This document shows, in pieces, positions 42,432 to 51,491 of a DNA stretch of 64,000 nucleotides (the first letter of the stretch is position 1; each line of letters begins with the position of its first letter). Under the pieces are notes generated by a model that searched no databases, was not told the DNA's origin, and saw only the letters and a list, made by a program, of their open reading frames with translations. Source of the DNA: JAFEDN01 sp963697455 (GTDB taxonomy: Bacteria; Pseudomonadota; Gammaproteobacteria; Coxiellales; Coxiellaceae); the NCBI GenBank assembly GCA_963697455.1, contig CAVOOI010000004.1, positions 1-64,000 on the forward strand. Direction: 5' to 3'. A program made the translations under genes and the position numbers.

Positions 42432-42534
42432 CTTCCGGCAAACCGCGGGCGTCAGCCCAATGCCATTGGGTAATGGTAACCGTCCACGGGATGGTTCATT
42501 ACCTTAGCGTAAAACAGAATTTTGTGAACTAGAG

Positions 42535-43083
42535 CTAACGGTAACTAGAAGAACTAGAAGAACTTAAAGTACTAGAAGCACTAGAAGAACTCGATAAAGT
42601 TATCATTCCAGAAGATGCAGTTAATTTGGATGGATTTTCTATGTGAGAAGTTATTTCCACGCTGGCTTTAACACATTGGAACCAAATGTCATCTTGAGTT
42701 GAATTTTTTATAAATGGTCTACAGTGTTGAACTAATTCTTGGCTTAATTTTTTCAACCGCTCTAATTTAATCTCTTTTCCTGAAGTACTCACAGCATTTT
42801 GTACATTAAAAATTTTTTCTGTTGCGTCGATTTTCTCTGAATACTTTGGATCAGACATGGGAGTTTCTCTTAAGCGCGTGAAATTATTAGTTAATATACT
42901 TATTCTGTCCTTTAAAAAGTCATCGAGTACCGGTACCGGTGTTGTAATTGCCCGTTCTTGCTCTGGAATAGCTTCTATTAACTTCAATTCTTCTTTTAAT
43001 TTCTGTACCGCGAGCAAAGTTGTAACAAGTCGCAGAGCTCGTTCATTTGGCTCATCAGAGGTGTTATGAGGGGGCTTTGACAT
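42535..43083 (-). CDS. Hypothetical protein with Ser-rich C-terminus
   Basis: 182 residues, unrecognised. Helical and charged in the first 140 residues (TLLAVQKLKEELKLIEAIPE, KIDATEKIFNVQNAVS), then a Ser-rich tail (about 158-182, runs of Ser with a few Ala/Thr). The same kind of tail occurs in the OTU-like remnant and in the 709-residue protein at 51492. No signal peptide. It may be a lineage-specific effector or regulator, unproven. It stands between the mutM and yyaL pseudogenes. Confidence 0.6.
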   Translation of the reverse strand: MSKPPHNTSDEPNERALRLVTTLLAVQKLKEELKLIEAIPEQERAITTPVPVLDDFLKDRISILTNNFTRLRETPMSDPKYSEKIDATEKIFNVQNAVSTSGKEIKLERLKKLSQELVQHCRPFIKNSTQDDIWFQCVKASVEITSHIENPSKLTASSGMITLSSSSSASSTLSSSSSSSYR

Positions 43084-43171
43084 AATTATCTCCTTAATTA
43101 ATCTAATTTAATAAAGTTATTGGTTATGAAGAGGAATTCTAAACTTCAAATGTTAAAATAGTCTTAAAACG

Positions 43172-45225
43172 CTACTCAATTGGTTTAAAAGGGGAAGTTG
43201 CTGAGATACCGTGCAAATAATTATCGAACTCTGGAAAACTGCTGATAGGTTCACGGCAAACTGAGCCTTCACAAATATATGCAAAAACCATCCCCGCTTC
43301 TGGTAAGGGCTTTGCTAAAGCATCCGGCAAACTGGCCGCCGGACCGGAGAGCGCATAGCAATAATGGTCCGGGTAGATAATATTTCGCAAATTCTCGCTG
43401 CCACTGTGATAATAAAACATCTTCACCGCGTAAAATAATCAATACCGGCGGATGAAAATAATAGCGCAATCCCGTCAATAAACTATCATAGGCACTAGGA
43501 CGATGATTAATTTGTTCCCAAGCAGCCTGCAAGGTGTTTTCCGCTGCCGCTAAATAACGCGGCTCCGCCAGCCAATACCCATGCGTAACAAACAGAGACG
43601 GCAATACCATTCCCGGAAGGCAACGCTTCATCGTCAAAAATTTTCGGGCGCTGGATTAATTTTTCGTGATCATCAGCGGTATAAAAAAACCCGCCTTGTT
43701 CTTTATCGTAAAAATGATCCAGTAATTGGTCGGCTAATTCCCGGGCCCACTGAAAATAAACTTCGTTCCAACGCACTTGCAAAAAATCTAATAAGGCGTC
43801 GAGCAAAAACGCGTAATCATCTAAATAGGCTGGCAGATGCGCGGTATCTCCACTATAAACTGCGAGTAACCGCTGCTGTTTCCATAAATTCTCAAAAATA
43901 AAATCTAATGTTGTCTGCGCCACTTTGACCAGGTCATCCCGCGAAAAAATAGCTGCAGTTTTAGTGAGCGCTTTAATCATCAGCGCATTCCAGCTAGTCA
44001 GAATTTTTTTATCACAACTGGGGCGTACCCGTTTGTCGCGGGCGGCCAACAATTTTTTCTTAGCGGTAGCCAGCCATTCTCCAGTAATGGATTTATCTTG
44101 TTCGGCAATAAACAAATGCCAGTGGCCTTCAAAATTTGGCGGTTTATTCAAGCCAAAATAATCAGCCACCGCAGAATACTCAAGGCCGGTTAATACTTGC
44201 CGGATTTCGTCGCGATCCCAATAATAATATTTACCTTCGATCTGTTCAGAATCCGCGTTTAAACTCGCATAAAAACCACCGTGTGGCGAGCGCATTTCGC
44301 GCAGAGCCCAATCGACAGTATTTAAGGCAGTTTCTTTAAAAATTTATCGCCTTTAATTAAAGCCAGGTTGGCATATAGAGGAATTAATTGCGCATTGTCA
44401 TACAACATTTTTTCAAAGTGGGGAATCATCCATTTAGAATCCACGCAATAGCGAAAAAAACCGCCGCCGAGTTGATCACAGAATCCACCTTGGGCCATGC
44501 GCGTCAATGAATGATTCAACATTTTTAGGGCTTCTTCATCTTCTGGTGCAGAAAAATAAGCACCTTGAAGCAAAAAATCTAAATGAGTCGCACAATGGGA
44601 ATTTGGGAGCATGACCAAATCCACCGTGAATAAAATCAAAACTTTTTTCCAATTCTGCCCGCGCTATTTTTAATGGACTCTCGTTTAAAATGGCGCCTTC
44701 TGCCGATGCGTCAGCGATCTTAGTTAAGGCCGCGGTTAAAGCGCGAGTCATTCTTTCAATGGCGTCCCGGCGTTCATAATAAAAATGAGCGATTTCGGTC
44801 AGTAACGCTTTGAAACTAGGCCGCCCATAACTTTCTTCTGGCGGAAAATAAGTGCCTGCATAAAATGGAATTTGTTGGTCCGGAGTCAAAAATACTGTCA
44901 GCGGCCACCCGCCAGGGCGCCCCGTCAGCAATTGATGTGCGGTTTGATATATCTTATCCAAATCTGGACGTTCTTCACGATCCACTTTGATATTAATAAA
45001 CCACTGGTTCATCAGTGCGGCAGTGGTTTCGTCTACAAAAGATTCATGCGCCATGACATGGCACCAATGACAAGCAGCATAACCAATCGATAGTAAGATC
45101 GGCTTATTTTCCCGGCGCGCCTTATCCAAAGCTGCTGCGCCCCAAGGATACCATTCCACCGGATTATCAGCATGCTGCAATAAATAAGGGCTGGTTTCTT
45201 GGGCTAGATGGTTAGAGTAAGACAT
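43172..45225 (-). pseudogene. YyaL-type thioredoxin-domain protein (DUF255), multiple frameshifts
   Basis: Original start ATG at 45225: MSYSNHLAQETSPYLLQHAD, NPVEWYPWG, ACHWCHVMAHESF (the CHWC thioredoxin-like site), LTGRPGGWPLTVFLTPD. The coding text then jumps frame near 44600, 44310, 43600 and 43390, giving five pieces that together cover a full ~680-residue protein (GGGFFRYCVDSKWMIPHFEK, MLYDNAQL; GGFYASLNADSEQIEGKYYY; PGNGIAV-like region SGNGIAVSVCYAW). The family joins a thioredoxin fold to an (alpha/alpha)6 glycoside-hydrolase-like barrel; function poorly known. Dead here. It starts two bases after the ferredoxin stop, so it was the operon's last gene. Confidence 0.92.
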
Positions 45226-45227
45226 AT

Positions 45228-45479
45228 TTAAGATCCATCTTTTTTTTGTAAACGGTGGTACTTTGCTAGTAATTCTTCCGGCGTTTCTAGAAAGGCCAAT
45301 GGAATACAATCCACGGGACAAACTTGCCTACATTGAGGTTCGTCAAAATGGCCGACACATTCGGTGCAACGGTCAGGTTTGATTTCGTAGATGGATTCGC
45401 CTTGAAAAATAGCATCATTGGGACATTCGGGTTCACACACGTCACAATTAATGCATTCGTCAGTGATACGTAACGCCAT
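45228..45479 (-). CDS. yfhL: YfhL-type 2[4Fe-4S] ferredoxin
   Basis: 83 residues: MALRITDECINCDVCEPECP, then a second cluster motif CTECVGHFDEPQCRQVCPVD. The insertion between the second and third Cys of the second motif is typical of YfhL/Alvin-type ferredoxins. Cytoplasmic electron carrier. It follows coaD by one base and is part of pcnB-folK-coaD-yfhL. Confidence 0.93.
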   Translation of the reverse strand: MALRITDECINCDVCEPECPNDAIFQGESIYEIKPDRCTECVGHFDEPQCRQVCPVDCIPLAFLETPEELLAKYHRLQKKDGS

Positions 45480-45480
45480 T

Positions 45481-45972
45481 TCATTCCTCTTTTAATTTAT
45501 GCCATTCACGTAACCGCTGCAGAACTACAGCGGGCACAAAACGCGAAACGTCTCCACCTAACATTAATATTTCTCGTACCAAAGTTGCGGAGATAAATCC
45601 ATACTCATTACTAGCCGGCAAGAAAATAGAGGTAATTTCAGGGGCCATTTGCCGATTCATGCCCGCTAATTGAAATTCATTCTCATAGTCTGCGGCGGTG
45701 CGCAAACCGCGGACGATGGCTACCGCCCCCAGTTCTCGAGCACAATCCACTACAATTCCTCGGCACTCCAGCACGTTTATTGCGGGATAATCTACCAATG
45801 TTTCTTTCACTAAAGTAATGCGTTGCTGAATGGTAAGCCAGGTTGATTTGCGAGTATTATTAGCTACGGTGACGATCACCTGATCGAACAATTGCGCAGC
45901 GCGGTGAATTAAATCAATATGGCCATGGGTAATTGGATCAAAACTACCGGGATAAATTGCAATTTTTTTCAT
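45481..45972 (-). CDS. coaD: Phosphopantetheine adenylyltransferase
   Basis: 163 residues with YPGSFDPITHGHIDLI (the nucleotidyl-transfer T/HxGH motif), VIVTVANNTRKSTWL, VRGLRTAADYENEFQLAGMN, and EYGFISATLVREI (second ATP motif). It converts 4'-phosphopantetheine to dephospho-CoA, the fourth step of CoA synthesis. Fourteen bases after folK. Confidence 0.97.
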   Translation of the reverse strand: MKKIAIYPGSFDPITHGHIDLIHRAAQLFDQVIVTVANNTRKSTWLTIQQRITLVKETLVDYPAINVLECRGIVVDCARELGAVAIVRGLRTAADYENEFQLAGMNRQMAPEITSIFLPASNEYGFISATLVREILMLGGDVSRFVPAVVLQRLREWHKLKEE

Positions 45973-45986
45973 TCCGAGAACTCCTC

Positions 45987-46475
45987 TTAAACTTGTCTAA
46001 TCGGAAATAATTGACGAAAATTATTTTTAACGTTACTTAATAAGTCTTTGATCTTTTCTCCACTGGGCAAAATTAATTGCGGAGCAATCTCAGCAAGCGG
46101 GTATAAAACAAATGCCCGCTCTTTCAGTCCTGGGTGAGGCACTGTCAAACGCGAAGTGGCAATGACTTGTTCGCCGTACAATAAAATATCCAAGTCAATG
46201 GTTCGCGGCCCCCAATGTTGCAGACGAACCCGGCCTTGCTCGTGTTCAATAGCTTGCAATGCGTCTAGCAGCTCTTCAGGAGACAATTTCGTGTCGATTG
46301 ACACCACCCGGTTAACAAAATCAGGCTGCTCAACCGGACCAAACGGCGGGCTTTGGTAACAAGCCGAAGCTTGGCCAAAAATTGTTTTCGGTAATTGGGC
46401 AAGACGGTCAGTCGCCAACCTCACCTGTTGCAATGGATCTTGTAAATTACTACCGATCCCAATAAAAACCAGCAT
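45987..46475 (-). CDS. folK: 7,8-dihydro-6-hydroxymethylpterin pyrophosphokinase
   Basis: 162 residues: FIGIGSNLQDPLQQVRLATD, SPPFGPVEQPDFVNRVVSID, HEQGRVRLQHWGPRTIDLDI (pterin and Mg2+ binding, with D-x-D), TVPHPGLKERAFVLYPL. It transfers diphosphate to the pterin in folate synthesis. It starts two bases after the pcnB stop, as in many gamma-proteobacteria. Confidence 0.96.
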   Translation of the reverse strand: MLVFIGIGSNLQDPLQQVRLATDRLAQLPKTIFGQASACYQSPPFGPVEQPDFVNRVVSIDTKLSPEELLDALQAIEHEQGRVRLQHWGPRTIDLDILLYGEQVIATSRLTVPHPGLKERAFVLYPLAEIAPQLILPSGEKIKDLLSNVKNNFRQLFPIRQV

Positions 46476-46477
46476 GA

Positions 46478-47728
46478 CTATAAACGATCCAACATCTGTT
46501 GACGCAGATCACCGTCGGCCTCACGAAATTGACTCCACCAGTCCAACGCGGCATGATGTGGCTCGCCGATTTTTACTCTTAACGCCAGAAAATCAAACGC
46601 TGCGCGAAAGTAACGATGAAATAACGTGCGGTACACTCTTTTACCCCGTGGTTTGATTAAATAATATTGCAATAGCCAAATTGCCCGCATCATCGATGAT
46701 AGGCGATTAGGGATCACTAAAGTTTCCGCCTGTTTTTTTAATACTTCATCTATCGCTTGGCGCAATGCAAAGTGAAATCTTTTATCAGGATTATTCTGTA
46801 AATTTAATTGCAAAGCCGGCCATAATAATACAGCCAATAAAAATCCAGGGTTCAAGGAGTCTTGTTCTCGATAGCGGCGATCAGTTTCATGCATTGAAAA
46901 CTCTATAAAAGCGCGCACGTCACCCATAGCGGGATTATCCATAGCAGCGAACGTCTGCGGGAATAACGCGGCAAAATAATTACATTCATATAATTTCTGA
47001 TAAGTACAATGGGCATGACCGGTGAAAAATAATTTCAGCACCTCATCAAATAGACGCGATTGTGCGACGTGTTTTAGTAAGTTAGGTAATTGCCGGAGTT
47101 GCACTTCGGTATCTTGATGAATCTCAAACTGGAGCTTGGAAGATAAGCGAATGGCGCGCAATAAACGCACTGGATCTTCATGAAAGCGCTGCGCCGGATC
47201 ACCGATGATGCGAATGAGCTTTTTGTGTAAATCTTGCATGCCGCCGGTAAAATCGACTACGGTGCGTTTTTTATTATTGTAGTAAAGGGCATTGACCGTA
47301 AAGTCGCGCCGCCAAGCATCTTCTTCAACCGTGCCGAAGGTATTATCGTTAGCTACTCGAGTATGTGGGTCAACAGGGAGGGCCGATTCGCTAATTTGTG
47401 CCCGAAAGGTGGTGACTTCAATAATTTCCTGCCGATAAAACACATGAACTATGCGGAAGCGCCGGCCAATAATCCGGCTATTGCGAAATATCTTCCTGAT
47501 CTGTTCAGGCGCAGCATTGGTAGCCACGTCAAAATCTTTAGGAATTTTCCCTACCAGCAAATCCCGTACTCCGCCTCCGACCAAATAAGCGTCAAACCCA
47601 GCCTTATGTAGCCCTGCCAATACATTCAGTGCATTAGCGCTAATATGTTCTTCTGGGATGGGCCTATCCCAATACTGAGGCCCGGTGACAGGGAGAGGTT
47701 CAGCTTTTTTCTTCCATAGCCGAGACAT
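46478..47728 (-). CDS. pcnB: Poly(A) polymerase I
   Basis: 416 residues from the ATG at 47728 (MSRLWKKKAEPLP); an in-frame start at 47806 exists but the extra 26 residues are not like the family. Nucleotidyltransferase head: AYLVGGGVRDLLVGKIPKDF then DVATNA (DxD), RRFRIVHVFYR, RDFTVNALYYN, and RFHEDPVRLLRAIRLSSKL for tRNA-nucleotidyltransferase-like RNA binding. It adds A-tails that speed RNA decay. First gene of pcnB-folK-coaD-yfhL. Confidence 0.95.
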   Translation of the reverse strand: MSRLWKKKAEPLPVTGPQYWDRPIPEEHISANALNVLAGLHKAGFDAYLVGGGVRDLLVGKIPKDFDVATNAAPEQIRKIFRNSRIIGRRFRIVHVFYRQEIIEVTTFRAQISESALPVDPHTRVANDNTFGTVEEDAWRRDFTVNALYYNNKKRTVVDFTGGMQDLHKKLIRIIGDPAQRFHEDPVRLLRAIRLSSKLQFEIHQDTEVQLRQLPNLLKHVAQSRLFDEVLKLFFTGHAHCTYQKLYECNYFAALFPQTFAAMDNPAMGDVRAFIEFSMHETDRRYREQDSLNPGFLLAVLLWPALQLNLQNNPDKRFHFALRQAIDEVLKKQAETLVIPNRLSSMMRAIWLLQYYLIKPRGKRVYRTLFHRYFRAAFDFLALRVKIGEPHHAALDWWSQFREADGDLRQQMLDRL

Positions 47729-47870
47729 TAAACGTCGATAAATCAATATACAATCCTCTGAGTTACTTTTTTTGGACAGATGAAAAACCAAACAGGATTT
47801 TATCATCCCCCAGCCTATTATTCCATTGTAATTGATTGTTTTTTTATCTATGATGAGATTTAAACGACTC

Positions 47871-47943
47871 GCTCCCTTCGTCTAGTGGCCTAGGACACCG
47901 CCCTCTCACGGCGAGAACAGGGGTTCAAATCCCCTAGGGAGCA
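47871..47943 (+). tRNA. tRNA-Glu (anticodon CTC)
   Basis: 73 nt: acceptor GCTCCCT/AGGGAGC, D arm TCGTCTAGTGGCCTAGGAC, anticodon arm CCGCCCTCTCACGGCGA with CTC, T arm CAGGGGTTCAAATCCCCT. CCA is not encoded. A dead BrnT gene starts within ten bases of its 3' end, so the tRNA end is a likely past insertion or recombination point. Confidence 0.93.
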
Positions 47944-48170
47944 AACCTACCAGAAAGAGGAACTAAACCGCAAGAAGCATGGGATTTCCTTTTATGAGGC
48001 CCAAAGAGCTTTTTTAGATTCAAAGCGCGTCATTGCGGAAGATTTAGAGCATAGTCATAGCGAAAAAAGATATTATTGCTAGATTCACGTATCGAGGCAA
48101 AAAGATTCGCATTATTGGTGCTGGTTATTGGAGAGGAGGAAAAAGAATTTATGAAAAAGCACAAAATTAA
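47944..48170 (+). pseudogene. brnT: BrnT-type toxin, truncated and frameshifted
   Basis: From 47951 one frame reads QKEELNRKKHGISFYEAQRA, FLDSKRVIAEDLEHSHSEKR, YYC and stops; from 48081 the next frame reads RFTYRGKKIRIIGAGYWRGG, KRIYEKAQN and stops. Together they are a BrnT ribonuclease toxin with the start codon lost into the tRNA junction and about a dozen codons missing in the middle (where the family has the second and third strands). The RIIGAGYWRGGKRIYE block is the usual C-terminal part. The toxin is dead. It overlaps the antitoxin start by 20 bases. Confidence 0.85.
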
Positions 48171-48402
48171 ATATACAAATGAGCCTCTTGGGAAGGTAAA
48201 AATTATCTCTGACTTCTTACCGAGCCCAAGTGAATTAGTTTTAAAAGAAGCAACCGTTAAAATTACTTTATCTTTAACCAAAGATAGCCTTGATTTCTTC
48301 AAGAAAGAAGCAGAATTAAACCACATTGGTTATCAGAAATTAATTCGAACTTTGTTAGCCTGTTATGCTTCACATTACCGAGAAGACAAGCAGAAAATAT
48401 GA
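48151..48402 (+). CDS. brnA: BrnA-type antitoxin
   Basis: 83 residues from the ATG at 48151 (MKKHKIKYTNEPLGKVKIIS): DFLPSPSELVLKEATVKITL and SLTKDSLDFFKKEAELNHIG, YQKLIRTLLACYASHY. The last part is a ribbon-helix-helix DNA-binding domain. BrnA binds the BrnT toxin and represses the operon. GAGGAGG lies upstream. The reading frame is intact although the toxin is broken, so it may now act only as a free repressor or as protection against another BrnT. Confidence 0.85.
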   Translation: MKKHKIKYTNEPLGKVKIISDFLPSPSELVLKEATVKITLSLTKDSLDFFKKEAELNHIGYQKLIRTLLACYASHYREDKQKI

Positions 48403-48410
48403 GGATTCAC

Positions 48411-48428
48411 TCCCTAGGCATCTAGGGA
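48411..48428. terminator. Small hairpin after brnA
   Basis: TCCCTAG, GCAT, CTAGGGA: perfect 7-bp stem nine bases after the brnA stop, without a T-run. It shares CCCTAGGG-type text with the 3' end of tRNA-Glu (CCCCTAGGGAGC), so it might also be a distorted attachment-site copy. Confidence 0.4.
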
Positions 48429-48445
48429 ACGAGCGCAGGCATTCA

Positions 48446-48865
48446 TTAAAAGTCCTGATCCCTTCGACGCAATGACTTATTTTTTGAATGCAATTTTTTT
48501 TCGGTTAACCGGCGCTCCTTAGCCGCTCGCGAAGGTTTGGTTTTTTTACGTTTTTGAGGAGGTTTTTCAGCTTTTTGAAGAATAGTTCGCAGACGTTCTA
48601 AAGCATCGTGCTTATTCCGCTCTTGGGTGCGATAACGGCTTGCTTTGATAATTAGCTCACCTCGCTGTGAAATCTGATTGTGCGCCTGGGATAATAAACG
48701 ATTGCGCACGTCCTCCGCTAGACTGGCGCAATGGATAACATCAAAGCGTAATTGCACCGCCGTTGCTACTTTATTAACGTTTTGCCCTCCCGGACCGGGC
48801 GAGCGAATAAAACTGAATTCTACTTCTGATTCATCCAGTACAATTTTCGGTGTCATTTTAAACAT
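48446..48865 (-). CDS. arfB: Alternative ribosome-rescue factor ArfB (YaeJ)
   Basis: 139 residues with FIRSPGPGGQNVNKVATAVQ, the GGQ peptidyl-hydrolase motif of release factors, and a long basic tail (KPPQKRKKTKPSRAAKERRL) that enters the empty mRNA channel of stalled ribosomes. It lacks the codon-recognition domains, as expected of ArfB. It frees ribosomes stuck on broken mRNA; such backup could matter in a genome with many frameshifted genes. Confidence 0.93.
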   Translation of the reverse strand: MFKMTPKIVLDESEVEFSFIRSPGPGGQNVNKVATAVQLRFDVIHCASLAEDVRNRLLSQAHNQISQRGELIIKASRYRTQERNKHDALERLRTILQKAEKPPQKRKKTKPSRAAKERRLTEKKLHSKNKSLRRRDQDF

Positions 48866-48879
48866 GTTTCAATTTTTTT

Positions 48880-49239
48880 CTATTGTATTGTAAGCAAGTC
48901 ATTACGAAATGAGCAGTCGTAAGAATGTATACCACCTTCATCGCTGCATGTCACTTGATGGTCATGAATCCAAATGCCTAAAATAGAACCTTTTTGATCA
49001 TTGTAGCGTAATACACAGCCAACTCCCGCATCACTTTGAACGGAAAATTTAATTATTTCCGGCGCTGGTGGTATTTTATTTGGCGGACTAACAATGATTC
49101 CACCATTACAAGTTTTTGACAGAAGCAGAAAGGTCACCGGCGTTTGATTACTGACGGTTATATCGTATTCCCGCTCTTGAGCAAAAACCCCAGTTATCGC
49201 ACTAAGAGCAATTAACGCTAAACTTATTTTCCAATTCAT
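48880..49239 (-). CDS. Small secreted protein
   Basis: 119 residues from the ATG at 49239, preceded by TTGGAG eight bases upstream; a GTG nine bases earlier is less likely. Signal peptide MNWKISLALIALSAITGVFA, cleavage before QEREYDI. The mature part has five Cys and beta-rich text (YDITVSNQTPVTFLLLSKTC, GVGCVLRYNDQKGSILGI). No family recognised. Probably periplasmic or exported, stabilised by disulphides. Confidence 0.65.
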   Translation of the reverse strand: MNWKISLALIALSAITGVFAQEREYDITVSNQTPVTFLLLSKTCNGGIIVSPPNKIPPAPEIIKFSVQSDAGVGCVLRYNDQKGSILGIWIHDHQVTCSDEGGIHSYDCSFRNDLLTIQ

Positions 49240-49360
49240 GACCAGCACTCCAAGTTCTAAAACTTCAGTATAAATCTCATAACCACAGAAAGTCTATAAT
49301 TGGCAACAGCGGTAAAACACGGTATTGCGATGACCTATCTCATTTCCATAATATATTGTT

Positions 49361-50389
49361 ATGCAAGCAACTCAATCATCACAAAAAAAACGTTCTCAAA
49401 TAGATACTCCTTGGAAGAACATTCTTGCCATTTATTTTCGTCAATTTATAGAATATTGCTGGCCGAATATTGCTCAGGAAGTTAATTGGGAAAAAGAATA
49501 TGAGGTGTTAGATAAAGAACTTAATACAATTGCCCGAGAAACTCAAACCGGCAATCGTTTAGTAGATAAATTAATTAAACTTTGGCTCAAGACTGGTCAA
49601 GAAACCTGGGTGCTTTGCCATGTAGAGGTCCAAGGTCATCCGGATAAGTTTTTTTCCAAGAGAATGTTTATTTATCGTTATCGTTTGCAAGACCGTTATC
49701 AAAAGCCCATCATTAGTATGGCTATTTTAGTAGATAAAAATAGTCATTGGCGACCTGATTGTTATCGAGAAGACCTGCTAGGGTGTTCAATAGAAATGCG
49801 GTTTTTAATTGTCAAAATTTTGGATTACGCTAAACAACGAGCCGAACTTGAAGCCAGCCTTAATCCTTTTGCCACGGTTATTTTAGCTCAGCTAATGGTA
49901 TTAGAGAGCAACAAAGATCCACCATCGCTTTATAATACTAAAATTGACTTGACCCGCCGATTGTATAAAAAAGGCTGGCAAAAAAACGAAATTTTAGAAT
50001 TATACTTTTTTATTGATTGGTTAATCGCTTTACCGGATGAACTTATGATAAAATATCATGAGCAAATAGAAAATTTAGAGGAGGAAAAAAAAATGGCTTT
50101 TATTTCTACAGCAGAGCGGATAGGTAGGCGCAGAGGTTGGCAAGAAGGAATGGAAAAAGGGATAGAAACAGGGATAGAAAGAGGAATAGAAAAAGGGATA
50201 GCGAAGGGTATAAATCGTGGTAAACAGCAAGGGACCGCCGCTATTGTTACTCATTTACTCAAGTGCCGCTTTGGGGAAATTTCTGCTTATAATTTGCAAT
50301 TAGTTCAAAACGCAAGCGAACAAACTTTATTAATCTGGGCATCCAAAATTCTAGTGGCGCAGACTATCGAAGAAGTTTTTGGAGAGTAA
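49361..50389 (+). CDS. Rpn-family PD-(D/E)XK nuclease with hexapeptide repeats
   Basis: 342 residues. The N-terminal region (DTPWKNILAIYFRQFIEYCW, WEKEYEVLDKELNTIARETQ, ETWVLCHVEVQGHPDKFFSK, RMFIYRYRL) matches Rpn/transposase-31-like proteins; HVEVQG holds the ExQ form of the PD-(D/E)XK site. Near 255-285 there are short repeats GMEKGIETGIERGIEKGIAK, GINRG (period four residues), as in most of the family. Rpn proteins promote RecA-independent recombination and show DNase activity; some have a phage-defence or toxin-like role. It is intact and alone, next to corA on the other strand. Confidence 0.82.
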   Translation: MQATQSSQKKRSQIDTPWKNILAIYFRQFIEYCWPNIAQEVNWEKEYEVLDKELNTIARETQTGNRLVDKLIKLWLKTGQETWVLCHVEVQGHPDKFFSKRMFIYRYRLQDRYQKPIISMAILVDKNSHWRPDCYREDLLGCSIEMRFLIVKILDYAKQRAELEASLNPFATVILAQLMVLESNKDPPSLYNTKIDLTRRLYKKGWQKNEILELYFFIDWLIALPDELMIKYHEQIENLEEEKKMAFISTAERIGRRRGWQEGMEKGIETGIERGIEKGIAKGINRGKQQGTAAIVTHLLKCRFGEISAYNLQLVQNASEQTLLIWASKILVAQTIEEVFGE

Positions 50390-50402
50390 CAAGGGATTGA
50401 AG

Positions 50403-51470
50403 TTATAGCCATTTTTTCCGGCGATAATAATACAACATCAAACCAGCGATGAGGGCCATCGAGAATAACACGATAGGATAAGACCATTTCCAATGTAACT
50501 CGGGCATATAAGTAAAATTCATGCCAAAAAGACTAGTGATAAAAGTAATGGGAATAAAAATGGTGGCGATGATAGTCAATACCTTCATGATTTCATTCAT
50601 GCGGGAACTGAGGCTGGAAAGATAAACGTCCATTAAGTTGGAGAGCATATCGCGAAAAGTCTCGACAACGTCAATGGCTTGGCTGGCGTGGTCAAGAACG
50701 TCACGCACGTAAACCCGGGTGGCGTGAGTGATCAAATCCTCTTCCGCATTCATTAGGTGATTCAGCACTTCTCTAAGCGGCCAAATGACTTTGCGGATCT
50801 GCAGCATTTGATTTTTGAGATGATACAAAAGCCGCGGGATGCGTTTGGTAGGGTCGATGATAATCAGATTTTCAATTTCTTCTATTTGATCGCCTATTTC
50901 TTCTAACACAAAGAAATACTGATCGACAATGGTATCGATTAAACGATATCCGAGGTAATCACTGCCTTTATTGTTTAACCAACGGTCGGGATGCTGGACA
51001 ATTCGTTTATGAATCTGCTCAAATAAAGTGGATTGTTCATCCTGAAATAGCAATACAAAATTTTTGCCGATAACAATACTTAAATTTTTGGCGGTGAAAG
51101 CCTGGTGGTCACCGGTGAGTCGCAATGCTTTTAAAGTAATAAAAATATAGTGATCAAACTCTTCGATCTTGGGCCGCTGTTCGACATTCAAAATATCTTC
51201 CAATGTCAACGGATGGAGGTTATATTGGTTTGCTAACTGCTCCATCAAATCAACATCCTGCAATCCCTCGACATGCACCCAGGTGATAGCCCCTTCCTCC
51301 GGGCTCATCTGACATTCCTCTATATGAGTCCCGGTTTTTTCTTGATAGCCTTGCGGCGAGTACTGAACAACTCTGATGCGCGGGGGAACAGCCGTATTAC
51401 TGCCGGTGTAAATAGGCGTGCCCGGCGCTAAATTGGCCTTAAGAGTTCCGACTTTAATTTCTGAGCGCAT
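50403..51470 (-). CDS. corA: CorA-type magnesium transporter
   Basis: 355 residues. A large N-terminal cytoplasmic domain (EGAITWVHVEGLQDVDLMEQ, LTLEDILNVEQRPKIEEFD) and two C-terminal membrane helices, the first ending in the signature GMNFTYMPE (ITSLFGMNF), the second about SYPIVLFSMALIAGLMLYYY with a basic end RRKKW. It forms pentamers carrying Mg2+, Co2+ or Ni2+. Convergent with the Rpn gene. Confidence 0.95.
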   Translation of the reverse strand: MRSEIKVGTLKANLAPGTPIYTGSNTAVPPRIRVVQYSPQGYQEKTGTHIEECQMSPEEGAITWVHVEGLQDVDLMEQLANQYNLHPLTLEDILNVEQRPKIEEFDHYIFITLKALRLTGDHQAFTAKNLSIVIGKNFVLLFQDEQSTLFEQIHKRIVQHPDRWLNNKGSDYLGYRLIDTIVDQYFFVLEEIGDQIEEIENLIIIDPTKRIPRLLYHLKNQMLQIRKVIWPLREVLNHLMNAEEDLITHATRVYVRDVLDHASQAIDVVETFRDMLSNLMDVYLSSLSSRMNEIMKVLTIIATIFIPITFITSLFGMNFTYMPELHWKWSYPIVLFSMALIAGLMLYYYRRKKWL

Positions 51471-51491
51471 GAAACAATTTTATCATAATTA

